Assembly: GCA_017513185.1 (NCBI GenBank)
Contig: JAFXGL010000003.1
Location: 42,447 to 106,446, forward strand
Source: Candidatus Saccharimonadota bacterium
Lineage (GTDB): Bacteria; Patescibacteriota; Saccharimonadia; Saccharimonadales; Saccharimonadaceae
Direction: 5' to 3'
Length of the DNA: 64,000 nucleotides
Numbering within the stretch: the stretch's first letter is position 1; each line of letters starts with the position of its first letter. This document shows positions 44,063-52,132 of the stretch, piece by piece. A program made the position numbers and the translations under genes. The notes under the pieces were generated by a model. It saw only the letters and a program-made list of their open reading frames with translations, had not been told where the DNA came from and made no database searches.

Positions 44063-44761
44063 ATGCAAGGTAAACGCGAGCCAATGAATTTGGCAGACTT
44101 ACGGGAGAAATTGAGAGAAGATAAGATTGAGACGGAAGGAGTGACTGTGGAGCCAGTAGTGGAGCCGACGGAAGCGCCGAGGCGCAGACGTAGGCGGAGG
44201 TATTATGAGGCGAGCGATACGTCGTCGAGACTGACGATACCGGAAGGAACGGAAACGATTGAAGAAAGTGCCTATAGAGACCGGGCGGAATTGGTGACAG
44301 TGGTGTTGCCGAAGACGCTGAAGTATATCGGTAAGGGCGCGTTTGAAGATTGCAAAAATCTGAGAGAGATTGTGTTTCCGGAGGGGCTGAAGCTGATTGA
44401 CGACCGCGCGTTTAAGGATTGTCGGAATCTAGAGAAGGTAGTGATACCAGGAAGCGTAGAGAGAGTGGGCGCGTTTGCGTTTTGTCGCTGCGAGAGTTTG
44501 GAAGAGTTGAAGATTATGGATGGAGTGCGACAACTGGGAAGGTGGGCCTTTGCGGACTGCTATGCCCTGACGAATTTTCATAAGCGAGACTTGCCGAGAA
44601 GCCTGAGTAAGACGATGCAGCTGGCGGATACGCGAGTGGTGCCGACCTGGACGGAAGCGTTTTATGGGTCGCCCTGTGCGAGGACAGTGAAAGACAAGCG
44701 GCGGCAAAAGGCCGCGAGGAAGTGGAACGAGAAAATGATAATGCTGCAACGGATTATGTAA
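44063..44761 (+). CDS. BspA-type leucine-rich repeat (LRR_5) protein
   Basis: A 232-residue protein with no signal peptide or membrane helix. After a charged N-terminus (RRRRRRRYYEAS) come about four LRR_5 repeats: LTIPEGTETIEESAYRD, VVLPKTLKYIGKGAFEDC, IVFPEGLKLIDDRAFKDC, VVIPGSVERVGAFAFCRC. LRR_5 repeats are best known in host-binding surface proteins, so a cytoplasmic form is unusual and probably mediates protein contacts. The start has AAAGGAGG at five bases. A terminator follows directly. Confidence 0.82.
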   Translation: MQGKREPMNLADLREKLREDKIETEGVTVEPVVEPTEAPRRRRRRRYYEASDTSSRLTIPEGTETIEESAYRDRAELVTVVLPKTLKYIGKGAFEDCKNLREIVFPEGLKLIDDRAFKDCRNLEKVVIPGSVERVGAFAFCRCESLEELKIMDGVRQLGRWAFADCYALTNFHKRDLPRSLSKTMQLADTRVVPTWTEAFYGSPCARTVKDKRRQKAARKWNEKMIMLQRIM

Positions 44762-44797
44762 AAAATCCCCCGGATTATATCCGGGGGAGATTTTTGT
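44761..44797. terminator. Bidirectional terminator between the LRR gene and rny
   Basis: TCCCCCGG-7 nt-CCGGGGGA with AAAAA before and GATTTTTG after; it serves both converging genes. Confidence 0.9.
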
Positions 44798-44799
44798 GT

Positions 44800-46317
44800 T
44801 TATTTGGCGTATTCGACTGCTCTAGTTTCTCGAATGACATTAACTTTTATTACCCCTGGGTAGGACATGGTGGCTTCAATCTTGTTGGCGATGTCGCGAG
44901 CGAGTTTGAGGGCGGTTAAGTCGTCGATTTGTTTGGGCTCGACAATGACACGGATTTCTCTACCGGCGGAGATGGCGTAAGCCTTGTCGATGCCGGGGAA
45001 GGAGGTGGCGATGTTTTCTAGGTCGCGCATGCGTTCGGCGAAGTTTTCTGCGGAGATGTTACGAGCGCCGGGGCGAGCGGCAGAGATGGCGTCGCAAATC
45101 TTGACGATGATGGCTTCGGGGGTGGTGGGCTCGATGTCGTCGTGGTGAGCGGCGATGGCGTGGACGATGGCGTCGGGCATGCCGTATTTTTTGGCGAGTT
45201 CGGCGCCGATGTCGGCGTGCTTGCCTTCGATTTTGTGGGTGACGGCCTTGCCCATGTCGTGGAGGAGGGTGGCGGTCTTGGCGATGCGCTTGTCGGCGCC
45301 AATTTCTTCGGCAATCATGCCGGCCATGTGGGCCATTTCGATGGAGTGCAAGAGGACGTTTTGACCGTAGGAGGTACGGAATTTGAGCTCACCTAGGAGG
45401 TGGAGAATCTCGCGCGGGATACCGACGACGCCAACTTCGCGAGCGGCGTCTTCGCCGGCGCGAACGACTTCTTTTTCTATTTCTTTTTCGCCTTTTTGGA
45501 CGGCTTCTTCGATACTAGCGGGGTTGATGCGGCCGTCTTTCATGAGGCGCTCAAGAGCGTAGCGAGCGACTTGGCGACGAATGGGGTCGAAGGAGCTTAA
45601 GATGACCATGCCGGGGGCGTCGTCGACAACGATGTCGACGCCGGTGGCGCGCTGGAGAGCCTGGATGTTACGGCCTTCCTTGCCGATGATGCGGCCTTTC
45701 ATCTCGTCGTCGGGGAGCTTGAGGGCGGTGATGGTGCGGTCGGCGGTGACTTCGCTAGACATGCGCTCCATAGCGGTGAGGAGGATGCTTTGCGCGGTCT
45801 CGTCGACGTCGTGTTTGATTTCTTTTTGTTCTTTGGCGACGAGGTTGACGAGATCTTGGCGGATGTCGTTTTCGGTCATTTTCATGAGCTTTTCGCGGGC
45901 TTCAGTTTTGCTTAAAGCGGCGATTTTCTCGAGCTTTTCGTGCTGTTTGGCGCGGATGTCACGGACTTCGTTTTTTAAATCTTCAAGTTCTTTTTCGGAC
46001 TTGTTGAGGCGCTCGGTCTTTTTCTCTAGTTGGTCGAGCTTGCTGTCGAGGGAAGTTTCGCGTTCCATGAGGCGATTTTCGGTGCGCTTCCATTCTTTGC
46101 GGCGTTCAGCTTCCTCGGCCTGGGACTTGGACGCGATGCGGGAGGCTTCTTTTTTGGCTTCGAGGACGATGTCGCCGGCCTCGTGTTTGGCCTTACGGAT
46201 GAGGTCGTCGGCTTTGTTTTTGCCGCCGTTTTCTTTCTTTTTATTGTATGCGAAAAGGCCGCCGGCGCCTAAACCAAGGCCAGCTACGACAGCTATCACA
46301 ATGGAGACTATTTCCAT
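44800..46317 (-). CDS. rny: Ribonuclease Y
   Basis: A 505-residue endonuclease of mRNA decay. An N-terminal membrane helix (VSIVIAVVAGLGLGAGGLFAY) is followed by a long coiled coil (about residues 30-190), a KH domain with GRIIGKEGRNIQAL, and an HD domain with HSIEMAHMAGMIA and LLHDMGKAVTHKI, ending VKVNVIRETRAVEYAK. Length and domain order match the family. RNase Y starts bulk mRNA turnover in Gram-positives lacking RNase E. The stop lies three bases from the shared terminator. Confidence 0.96.
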   Translation of the reverse strand: MEIVSIVIAVVAGLGLGAGGLFAYNKKKENGGKNKADDLIRKAKHEAGDIVLEAKKEASRIASKSQAEEAERRKEWKRTENRLMERETSLDSKLDQLEKKTERLNKSEKELEDLKNEVRDIRAKQHEKLEKIAALSKTEAREKLMKMTENDIRQDLVNLVAKEQKEIKHDVDETAQSILLTAMERMSSEVTADRTITALKLPDDEMKGRIIGKEGRNIQALQRATGVDIVVDDAPGMVILSSFDPIRRQVARYALERLMKDGRINPASIEEAVQKGEKEIEKEVVRAGEDAAREVGVVGIPREILHLLGELKFRTSYGQNVLLHSIEMAHMAGMIAEEIGADKRIAKTATLLHDMGKAVTHKIEGKHADIGAELAKKYGMPDAIVHAIAAHHDDIEPTTPEAIIVKICDAISAARPGARNISAENFAERMRDLENIATSFPGIDKAYAISAGREIRVIVEPKQIDDLTALKLARDIANKIEATMSYPGVIKVNVIRETRAVEYAK

Positions 46318-46429
46318 GGGTTGCTCTTTCTAATTGTCGTGTGTCTAGGGTTTGACTGTCCTAGACGGTATAACAAATTATCAAAATTTTATATTCCACC
46401 TCTATTGTAACATATTTTGTGGATTTTGG

Positions 46430-46777
46430 CTATTTTTTCGGCTGGGAGATGTTGGCGGGGCGACCGTAGTCGGGGAGGATAATCTGGTGTTTAATTCCCT
46501 TGTGGTCGTAGAGAGGGATGTTTAATTCGTGGCTTAAAGTGTTGACGATGGCGCTGCCGATGCGAAGGCCGGTGAAGGAGCCGGGGCCGGACATGAAGGT
46601 GATTTTTTTGAGGTCTTTCCAGGTTTTGCCGTGGTCTTTGAGGTGAGATTCTAGGGTGCTGAGGAGTTTTTCTGCCATTTCGCGACCTAAGTTGTCCTCG
46701 TAGCTAAAAGTTTGGCCGGTTTCGTCGGTGAGCTGGATTTTGGCGATGAAATCGGAGGTGTCAAGATATAAGTTCAT
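46430..46777 (-). CDS. tsaB: TsaB-like t6A-modification subunit, minimal form
   Basis: A 115-residue protein that matches only the N-terminal lobe of TsaB: LYLDTSDFIAKIQL, the dimer-interface region, and the hallmark ITFMSGPGSFTGLRIGSA. Standard TsaB has about 220-230 residues, so the second lobe is absent. TsaB scaffolds TsaD and TsaE in forming t6A37 of tRNAs. The frame is open upstream but the ATG at 46777 starts the family domain. It overlaps the tsaE stop by 17 bases. Confidence 0.82.
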   Translation of the reverse strand: MNLYLDTSDFIAKIQLTDETGQTFSYEDNLGREMAEKLLSTLESHLKDHGKTWKDLKKITFMSGPGSFTGLRIGSAIVNTLSHELNIPLYDHKGIKHQIILPDYGRPANISQPKK

Positions 46778-47234
46778 TTTTAAGTCCTTTGATTTGAAGG
46801 TCGCGAGAGCCGTCTTCGAGGGTGCGGAAGGTGATGGTGATGTGGTCTTTTGGGAGGATATTTTTGACGGAGTTGGCCCATTCGAGGATGACGATGGCGG
46901 AGGGGTTTGTGAGTGATTCCTGAAGGTCGTCGAGCATGAGACCGGGGTTTTCAAGGCGGTAAAAATCATAGTGAATGAGCTCAAAATTACCGACAGGGGT
47001 GGCACCTCTGTGGCTTGCGCGTTTTTGCTGCGCGCTCCATTCGTAGCGGTTGCAGATGGTGAAGGAGGGGGAGGTGACGGGAGCTTTGATGCCGAGGCCT
47101 TTGGCGAGAGCGCGGGTGAAGGTGGTTTTGCCGGCGCCGACGTCGCCGATGAGCTCAAAAACTAGAGGCGGCTCTAAAGTCCTACCTAAGTTTTCGGCGA
47201 AGGTGGTTAGTTCTTGTTCGGTCTTAAATAACAC
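46761..47234 (-). CDS. tsaE: tRNA t6A-modification ATPase TsaE
   Basis: A 157-residue ATPase with Walker A ELIGDVGAGKTTFTRALA, PVTSPSFTICNRYE, HYDFYRLENPG and the late VILEWANSVKNIL. It drives turnover of the TsaBD complex. GTG at 47234 is taken as start because TATAAT sits six bases upstream and VLFKTEQELTTFAENLG aligns with family starts; the longer open frame would run through the tRNA-Gln. Between NRYE and FELIHYDF there is an insertion of about 18 residues (WSAQQKRASHRGATPVGN) coded by a palindromic segment. Confidence 0.88.
   Translation of the reverse strand: MLFKTEQELTTFAENLGRTLEPPLVFELIGDVGAGKTTFTRALAKGLGIKAPVTSPSFTICNRYEWSAQQKRASHRGATPVGNFELIHYDFYRLENPGLMLDDLQESLTNPSAIVILEWANSVKNILPKDHITITFRTLEDGSRDLQIKGLKNELIS
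46992..47040. repeat. Small palindromic insertion in tsaE
   Basis: Two adjoining inverted repeats: ACAGGGGTG-G-CACCTCTGT (46993-47011, one mismatch) and TGGCTTGCGCG with CGCGCTCCA (47011-47039). Together they code for the extra 18 residues in TsaE without shifting the frame. Confidence 0.6.
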
Positions 47235-47297
47235 GGATACATTATAGCATGCTTGACGATTTGAGGAAATAAGGGTAGAATGTAAGGGTCCACGTGG

Positions 47298-47372
47298 TGG
47301 ACCGTCGCCAAGTGGTAAGGCACTGGGTTTTGATCCCAGCATTCGCAGGTTCGAATCCTGCCGGTCCAGCCA
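47298..47372 (+). tRNA. tRNA-Gln(UUG)
   Basis: Seventy-five bases. TGGACCG pairs with CGGTCCA, discriminator G, encoded CCA. The anticodon stem CTGGG/CCCAG holds the loop TTTTGAT with anticodon TTG (codon CAA, and CAG by wobble). The T-arm carries GGTTCGAATCC. The U1-A72 first pair is typical of glutamine tRNAs. Confidence 0.95.
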
Positions 47373-47388
47373 AGATTTGATTAAAATG

Positions 47389-47415
47389 AAAGAGCCAGCC
47401 CTTAGGGGGCTGGCT
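47389..47415. terminator. Hairpin shared by tRNA-Gln and GGDEF gene ends
   Basis: AGCCAGCCC-TTAGG-GGGCTGGCT (47393-47415). On the minus strand it is followed by CTTTCATTTT. It overlaps the last codons of the GGDEF gene. Confidence 0.7.
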
Positions 47416-48616
47416 GATTTGATGAAGGTGGGGGAGTAGTGTCGCTTTTGTGTGAGGCGGCTTTGTTTTGGTACATGCGCCGGTCGGCAAGTTCGATGAC
47501 TTTTTCGAGAGAGATTTGTTCCTTGATGCTGGGGTAGCTGGACTGGGAGTAGAAGATGCCGTAGCCCTGGGAGATGCCAGAGGACAGGTAGCTGTCGGCG
47601 TTGGGCTTGTTTTCGGCGCGGATGAGTTCTTCTAGACGGGCCATGAGTTTGCTAGCCATAGAGTAAGCGTCGTGGTGAGGAGTTTCTTCGATTAATCTCT
47701 CGAAAGCGCCGGGTTTGAGGATGGCGCAAAATTCGTCGCCGCCGGTGCGGAAGCAGTAGGCGTATCGGCTGTAAGCTTTGCAAATGAGGCCGGCGAGCTG
47801 CCGCAAGGTTTGGTCACCACATTCGTGACCGTAAGTGTCGTTGATTTGTTTGAAATCGTTGACATCAATGGTGATGACGATAGTGGTGTAGCTAATCTTT
47901 TTGATGAGTCTAGAGTAGACCTGGCGGTTAAGCAGCTTAGTCAAGGGGTCGATGCGAAGCGTGACGTGCGAGTAGTAGACGAGTATAAACGGGATAGAGA
48001 CGGACATGCAGAGGAAGTCGTAGTTGGTGTTTGGGAAGATGTTGCGAAGGACGATGCCGGTGATGAGGATGATGGTGAAAGAGGACAAGGTGCCTTTCAT
48101 GATACTCTGAGTTTTGTTGGAGAAAGTGAGGATTCCGAAAACCAGGAGTATGATGGTGATGAGTAGGACGACGAGGTAGGCGTACACGAGTGGTCCGCGG
48201 TGGTAGGCGTTGGCTTCGTCGATGAAGAAAACGCCTTTGCCGAAGATGGTGGCAGCCTGGAGCGCGATGTCGAGGATAATCATGGCGAGCATAGCGTGGT
48301 GAATCTTGATCATGGTGTGGTCGTGTCGGACGGATTTTTTGTCGTAAAAAATGCCGAAGACGAGGAACGCCAGGACAGGATTGAGGCTGAGCTCGAGGTA
48401 CTTGATGAGATAAAGGAGACTGCTGGCGACGGATTGCTTTTCGAGCAAGGCGAAGGCACAGTCGATGATAATCTCAAACATGAGGACATAGGTGAGTGTC
48501 TGGAATTTTCTGATGGTTTTGACCGAGAAGGTGTCATTTTCTCCGAGGTGGACTAGACAGCCTATCAAAAAAAGGATTGATGTCCCTGCAGTGATGCAGT
48601 AGTTGGTAATTTCCAT
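47402..48616 (-). CDS. Membrane-bound diguanylate cyclase (GGDEF)
   Basis: A 404-residue protein with about seven N-terminal membrane helices (residues 5-215), then a GGDEF domain: DPLTKLLNRQVYSRL, VITIDVNDFKQINDTYGHECGD and CFRTGGDEFCAIL, keeping the active-site residues. The inhibitory RxxD site before GGDEF is absent (RYAY). Such enzymes make cyclic di-GMP from GTP. No EAL domain, HD-GYP domain or PilZ receptor is seen in the window. A Pro/Ser-rich tail ends the protein. Confidence 0.9.
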   Translation of the reverse strand: MEITNYCITAGTSILFLIGCLVHLGENDTFSVKTIRKFQTLTYVLMFEIIIDCAFALLEKQSVASSLLYLIKYLELSLNPVLAFLVFGIFYDKKSVRHDHTMIKIHHAMLAMIILDIALQAATIFGKGVFFIDEANAYHRGPLVYAYLVVLLITIILLVFGILTFSNKTQSIMKGTLSSFTIILITGIVLRNIFPNTNYDFLCMSVSIPFILVYYSHVTLRIDPLTKLLNRQVYSRLIKKISYTTIVITIDVNDFKQINDTYGHECGDQTLRQLAGLICKAYSRYAYCFRTGGDEFCAILKPGAFERLIEETPHHDAYSMASKLMARLEELIRAENKPNADSYLSSGISQGYGIFYSQSSYPSIKEQISLEKVIELADRRMYQNKAASHKSDTTPPPSSNQPAP

Positions 48617-48704
48617 AAGCCCCTCCTTATCAAAATGGAAATGTGCGTTCTGAACGAATTGATGTATTATAGCACAAAGAGAGCGCTAAGGGAAGGGGGT
48701 ATAT

Positions 48705-48764
48705 TGACTTTTTTATTGTTTTATGATATAATGAAAGGATAGTGCCTGCCTATTATGCGGGCAG
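48705..48764 (+). promoter_or_regulatory. Promoter and leader hairpin of the helical-protein gene
   Basis: TTGACT (48705-48710), 16-bp spacer, TATAAT (48727-48732) preceded by TATG, then a leader hairpin CCTGCC/GGCAGG (48745-48764). It parallels the promoter at 43963 in sequence and layout. Confidence 0.65.
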
Positions 48765-48792
48765 GTAGATTAAAATGGGGGAGGTCATTTCT

Positions 48793-49170
48793 ATGAACGA
48801 AGCTTTGTTAACTAATAGGCAGAACAATTTTGCCGCGCGCAAGTGCGAGGCAGAGAGCCTGTACGATGAGTCGGAAAGATGGTGGCAGAAGAATGAGAAA
48901 GAGTCGGATTTTTGGAAGCTGACAGATGCAGAGGAGGAGTTGTATAAGAGGCTGCGCTATGTGGATGGGCTGATGGATGCGATTTGGAAGTTTTTGGATG
49001 AGCTGTGGGCGATTGAGTCGCCTTCGGCGGAGGAGAAGGAAGCGAAAGATTATCTGGTGAAGCTGTACGATGAAGTGCATAGCGTGTACAAGAAGTTTTC
49101 CGAGCTACTGAGAACGGCGCGTGACCGGATGGTGCTGGTGCATGCACTGGCAACAGAAGAAGAAAATTGA
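48793..49170 (+). CDS. Predicted all-helical cytoplasmic protein
   Basis: A 125-residue, charged protein without signal or membrane helix, rich in Glu/Lys/Trp (SERWWQKNEKESDFWKL, MDAIWKFLDELWAIE) and with heptad-like patterns pointing to helical bundles or a coiled coil. I do not recognise it. The ATG at 48793 has GGGGGAGG at eight bases; an in-frame ATG 18 bases earlier lacks a site. It shares promoter architecture with the LRR gene, hinting at co-regulation. Confidence 0.7.
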   Translation: MNEALLTNRQNNFAARKCEAESLYDESERWWQKNEKESDFWKLTDAEEELYKRLRYVDGLMDAIWKFLDELWAIESPSAEEKEAKDYLVKLYDEVHSVYKKFSELLRTARDRMVLVHALATEEEN

Positions 49171-49234
49171 CGTGGCGCGAGCTGCGCGAGGAGGAGAAGA
49201 AGAATTTGTGAAGAGAAAGGAGATGACCTAAAAA

Positions 49235-49265
49235 AGTTTAGCCCCGATATTATCGGGGCTTTTTG
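49235..49265. terminator. Terminator between the helical-protein gene and valS
   Basis: AGCCCCGATA-TTA-TCGGGGCT followed by TTTTTG; on the minus strand the flank is AAACTTTTTT, so it can serve both genes. Confidence 0.9.
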
Positions 49266-52016
49266 CTATTCGATGACGGAGAGTTCGAGCTTCAGCCGTT
49301 CGATTAAAGCTTTCTTTTCTGTGATGCCCTTTTTGGTTTCTTCGACGAGGTGGGCGGGGGCTTTGGCGACGTAGTTAGGGTTGAACATGCGGGCGTTAAG
49401 GGCGTCTAATTCCCTGCCGACTGAGAGAATGCGGTTTTCTAGCTGGGCCTTGTAGGTCTTGACGATGTCGGTGGGGACGTCGAGATAGACTTCGCGGCCG
49501 GAGAGGGCGAGCCGGATGCCCTTGGGCGTGCCGTCGGTGGGGCGGATGTAGTCGGTGCGGGTGAGGTGGCGGATAAGTTCGGCGTTGTCCGCGACGAGGC
49601 CGTCGTCACCGTAGAGCAGGCCGACAGAAATGCCCTTTACAGTGTCCTTAAGGCCCGCTAGGACCTTTCTAGCCTCCGAGACGGTAAGCATAAGCCTTTC
49701 GAACTGTTCGGCGCTTATAGGGTCGTATACGAGGCTTTCCGGCCATTTTTGAGTGATAAGGAGGCCGTCGGTCCAGCTGAGGGCTTGCCAAATGGTCTCC
49801 GTGAGGAAAGGCATGAAGGGGTGAGAAATGATGAGAAGGTCTTCCAGGGTGCGCTTTAAAAGTGGGAGGTTTTTGAAGAGTTTTTGGCTTTCGAGGAACC
49901 AGTCGGCGTATTTGTCCCAGATGGTGCTGTAGATGGCTTCGACGGCTTCGGAGAAGCGATAGTGCTTCATGCAGTGTTCGACGGTTTTCTTGAGGTTGTC
50001 GAGTTCGCGACAGATCCAGTCTTCGCCCATGGAGTCCGTGTCGTAAGTATAATGATTCGTTCCTTTCTCGGACACGAAGTCCTCGCTCCCGTCGTCACGG
50101 GGCTCGGCTTCTACGTCTCGGCCGTGGCCTGCGACAAGTCCTCGAGAGGAATCGAATTCATTATCCATCCACGAGTCGATGAGGCGAGCGATGTTCCAGA
50201 GTTTGTTGCAGAGATTGCGGCTGGCGACGACGGAGTCTTCGGAGAAGGCTTGGGCGAGGCCGGCGGAGCGGCCGCGAAGGATGCCAAGGCGGAAGGCGTC
50301 GGAGCCGTATTTGGCTACGAGGTCCATGGGGTTTATCACGTTGCCTTTGGACTTACTCATCTTTTTACCCTTGGAGTCGAGGACGAGGCCGTGGAGGTAG
50401 ACTTCTCTAAAGGGGACTTCGCCGGTGACGTAGAGACCCATCATAATCATGCGGGCGACCCAAGCGAAGAGAATGTCGGCGCCGGTCTCCATGACGTTAA
50501 GCGGGTAGAAGGGAGAGCCGTGCTGTGGTGTCCAGTCGGTGGTGACGATGGGCCAGTGGGAGGAGGAGAACCAAGTGTCGAAGGTGTCTTCGTCGCGGGT
50601 GTATTTGATGCCGCCGAGTTCGATTTCTTGTAAGTTGGTGCGGGTGTCGAAGACCCAGTCGGGGGCGTCGGCGAAGTTTTGGCTGCCGGTGCCGGCAGAT
50701 TCGGTGTGGGTCTTTTTGAACATGGGGATGGGGATGCCCCAAGGGATTTGGCGGGAGATGTTCCAGTCTTTGAGACCCTTTAGGTAATTGATGATGACTT
50801 GTTTTTTGCTGGCTGGGTAGAAGGTGATTTCCCCCTTTTCTAGGTGGTCGATGGCGGTCTTAGCTAGAGTTTCTACGTCGACGAACCATTGTTCTTTGAG
50901 AGTGGGTTCGATGATAGTGCCGCATTTGTAGCAGTGGGCGACAGAGTGAGTGATTTCTTTTTGACCCATGAGGAGGCCTTGGTCGGCGAGGTCTTTTAGA
51001 ACTTTGGCGCGGCATTCTTCGGTGGTGAGACCGGCGTAGTCTGGGCCGGCGGTTTCGAGCATGGTGCCGTCGTCGCCGATGACTCTCAAGTTTTCTAGGC
51101 TGTGGCGCTTGCCGACTTCAAAGTCGTCGAAGTCGTGAGCGGGAGTGATTTTGACGGCGCCGGTGCCGTATTCGGGGTCGGCGTGTTCGTCGGCGATGAT
51201 GGGGATTTCTCGGTCGGTTAATGGGAGTTTGACGTGTTTGCCGATGAGGTCTTTGTAACGCTTGTCGGCGGGGTTGACGGCGACGGCTTGGTCGCCGAAG
51301 AGAGTTTCGGGGCGGGTGGTGGAAACAATAATATAGGAAAGAGAAGTTTCCGAATCTTCTACTATTTCGTATTTTATATCCCACAAGTGGCCGGGCTCGT
51401 CAAGGTGTTCGACCTCGATGTCGGCGAAGGCGGTTTGGTGCTTGGGGCAGTAGTTGACGAGTTTTTCGCCACGGTAAATCATGCCGTCGTTCCACATTTT
51501 TTCAAAAGTTTGGTAGACGCGGCTGACGACGTTTTCGTCGAGGGTGAAGGTGAGGTCGTCCCAAGCGCAAGAGGCGCCAAGGGCGCGGACTTGGAGTTCC
51601 ATGTTTCCCCGTTGTTCTTGGACGAAGTCCCAAACTTTGGCGTAGAGTTCGTCGCGGGAGTATTCGAAGCGAGAGTGGCCGACCGCCTCGAGGGCGCGTT
51701 CGTAGACGACCCAAGTCTCGAAGCCGGCGTGGTCGGCGCCAGGGATGTACCAAGTGCTGTTCCCTTTTAGTCTGTAATATCTAGTGAGGGAGTCTTCGAG
51801 GGCGATGGTGAGGCCGTGGCCGATGTGGAGGTTGCCGTTGGCGTTGGGAGGGGGCATGACAATGGAGTAATATGATTCGCTTGCGCCAGGATTTTTAATC
51901 CCATCCCGCCCGCCCAGGGATTCTGGCGCAAGCGGATTGAAGGCGCCGGAGGCTTCCCAGGCGCGGTAGATTTCGGATTCAAATTTGTCGGGTTCGTAAG
52001 AAGAGGTGAATTTCAT
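49266..52016 (-). CDS. valS: Valyl-tRNA synthetase
   Basis: A 916-residue class I synthetase. The HIGH signature is NANGNLHIGHGLTI; the editing domain carries TTRPETLFGDQAVAV; KMSKS is KGKKMSKSKGNVI; the C-terminal coiled coil (IEKKALIERLKLELS type) is present. The ATG at 52016 is used because TATAAT lies six bases upstream and the protein then starts MKFTSSYEPDKFES, as the family does; 37 more in-frame codons lie beyond. Two insertions coded by palindromes occur: about 20 residues before YYSIVMPPPN (APESLGGRDGIKNPG) and about 38 residues near residue 630-670 (AGHGRDVEAEPRDDGSE). Both fall in loops. Confidence 0.96.
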   Translation of the reverse strand: MKFTSSYEPDKFESEIYRAWEASGAFNPLAPESLGGRDGIKNPGASESYYSIVMPPPNANGNLHIGHGLTIALEDSLTRYYRLKGNSTWYIPGADHAGFETWVVYERALEAVGHSRFEYSRDELYAKVWDFVQEQRGNMELQVRALGASCAWDDLTFTLDENVVSRVYQTFEKMWNDGMIYRGEKLVNYCPKHQTAFADIEVEHLDEPGHLWDIKYEIVEDSETSLSYIIVSTTRPETLFGDQAVAVNPADKRYKDLIGKHVKLPLTDREIPIIADEHADPEYGTGAVKITPAHDFDDFEVGKRHSLENLRVIGDDGTMLETAGPDYAGLTTEECRAKVLKDLADQGLLMGQKEITHSVAHCYKCGTIIEPTLKEQWFVDVETLAKTAIDHLEKGEITFYPASKKQVIINYLKGLKDWNISRQIPWGIPIPMFKKTHTESAGTGSQNFADAPDWVFDTRTNLQEIELGGIKYTRDEDTFDTWFSSSHWPIVTTDWTPQHGSPFYPLNVMETGADILFAWVARMIMMGLYVTGEVPFREVYLHGLVLDSKGKKMSKSKGNVINPMDLVAKYGSDAFRLGILRGRSAGLAQAFSEDSVVASRNLCNKLWNIARLIDSWMDNEFDSSRGLVAGHGRDVEAEPRDDGSEDFVSEKGTNHYTYDTDSMGEDWICRELDNLKKTVEHCMKHYRFSEAVEAIYSTIWDKYADWFLESQKLFKNLPLLKRTLEDLLIISHPFMPFLTETIWQALSWTDGLLITQKWPESLVYDPISAEQFERLMLTVSEARKVLAGLKDTVKGISVGLLYGDDGLVADNAELIRHLTRTDYIRPTDGTPKGIRLALSGREVYLDVPTDIVKTYKAQLENRILSVGRELDALNARMFNPNYVAKAPAHLVEETKKGITEKKALIERLKLELSVIE
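50049..50164. repeat. 116-bp palindromic insertion in valS (C-terminal side)
   Basis: Arms ATAATGA-TTCG-TTCCT at the left match AGGAATCGAATTCATTAT at the right, with further matches CGGACACG/CCTGCGAC and CACGG/CCGTG flanking the centre near 50105. The centre contains TACGTCTCGG, the complement of the GAGACGTA core seen in other elements. The frame stays open. Confidence 0.7.
51875..51938. repeat. 64-bp palindromic insertion in valS (N-terminal side)
   Basis: Perfect 12-bp arms CGCTTGCGCCAG (51878-51889) and CTGGCGCAAGCG (51923-51934), extended by GGATT/GGATT-type matches, enclose a GC-rich loop (CCCATCCCGCCCGCCCAGGG). The element lies in the coding frame just before the catalytic MPPPN segment. 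Confidence 0.8.
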
Positions 52017-52132
52017 GAGATTATTATAGCATGATTTTTGGTAGATTGACAGACGGAGAGGGAGTTGATATAATGATTTCCTAGCTTCTCGAGGGAGGGG
52101 CTTGAAATTTTTTAGGAAGGAGGACAAGCTGA

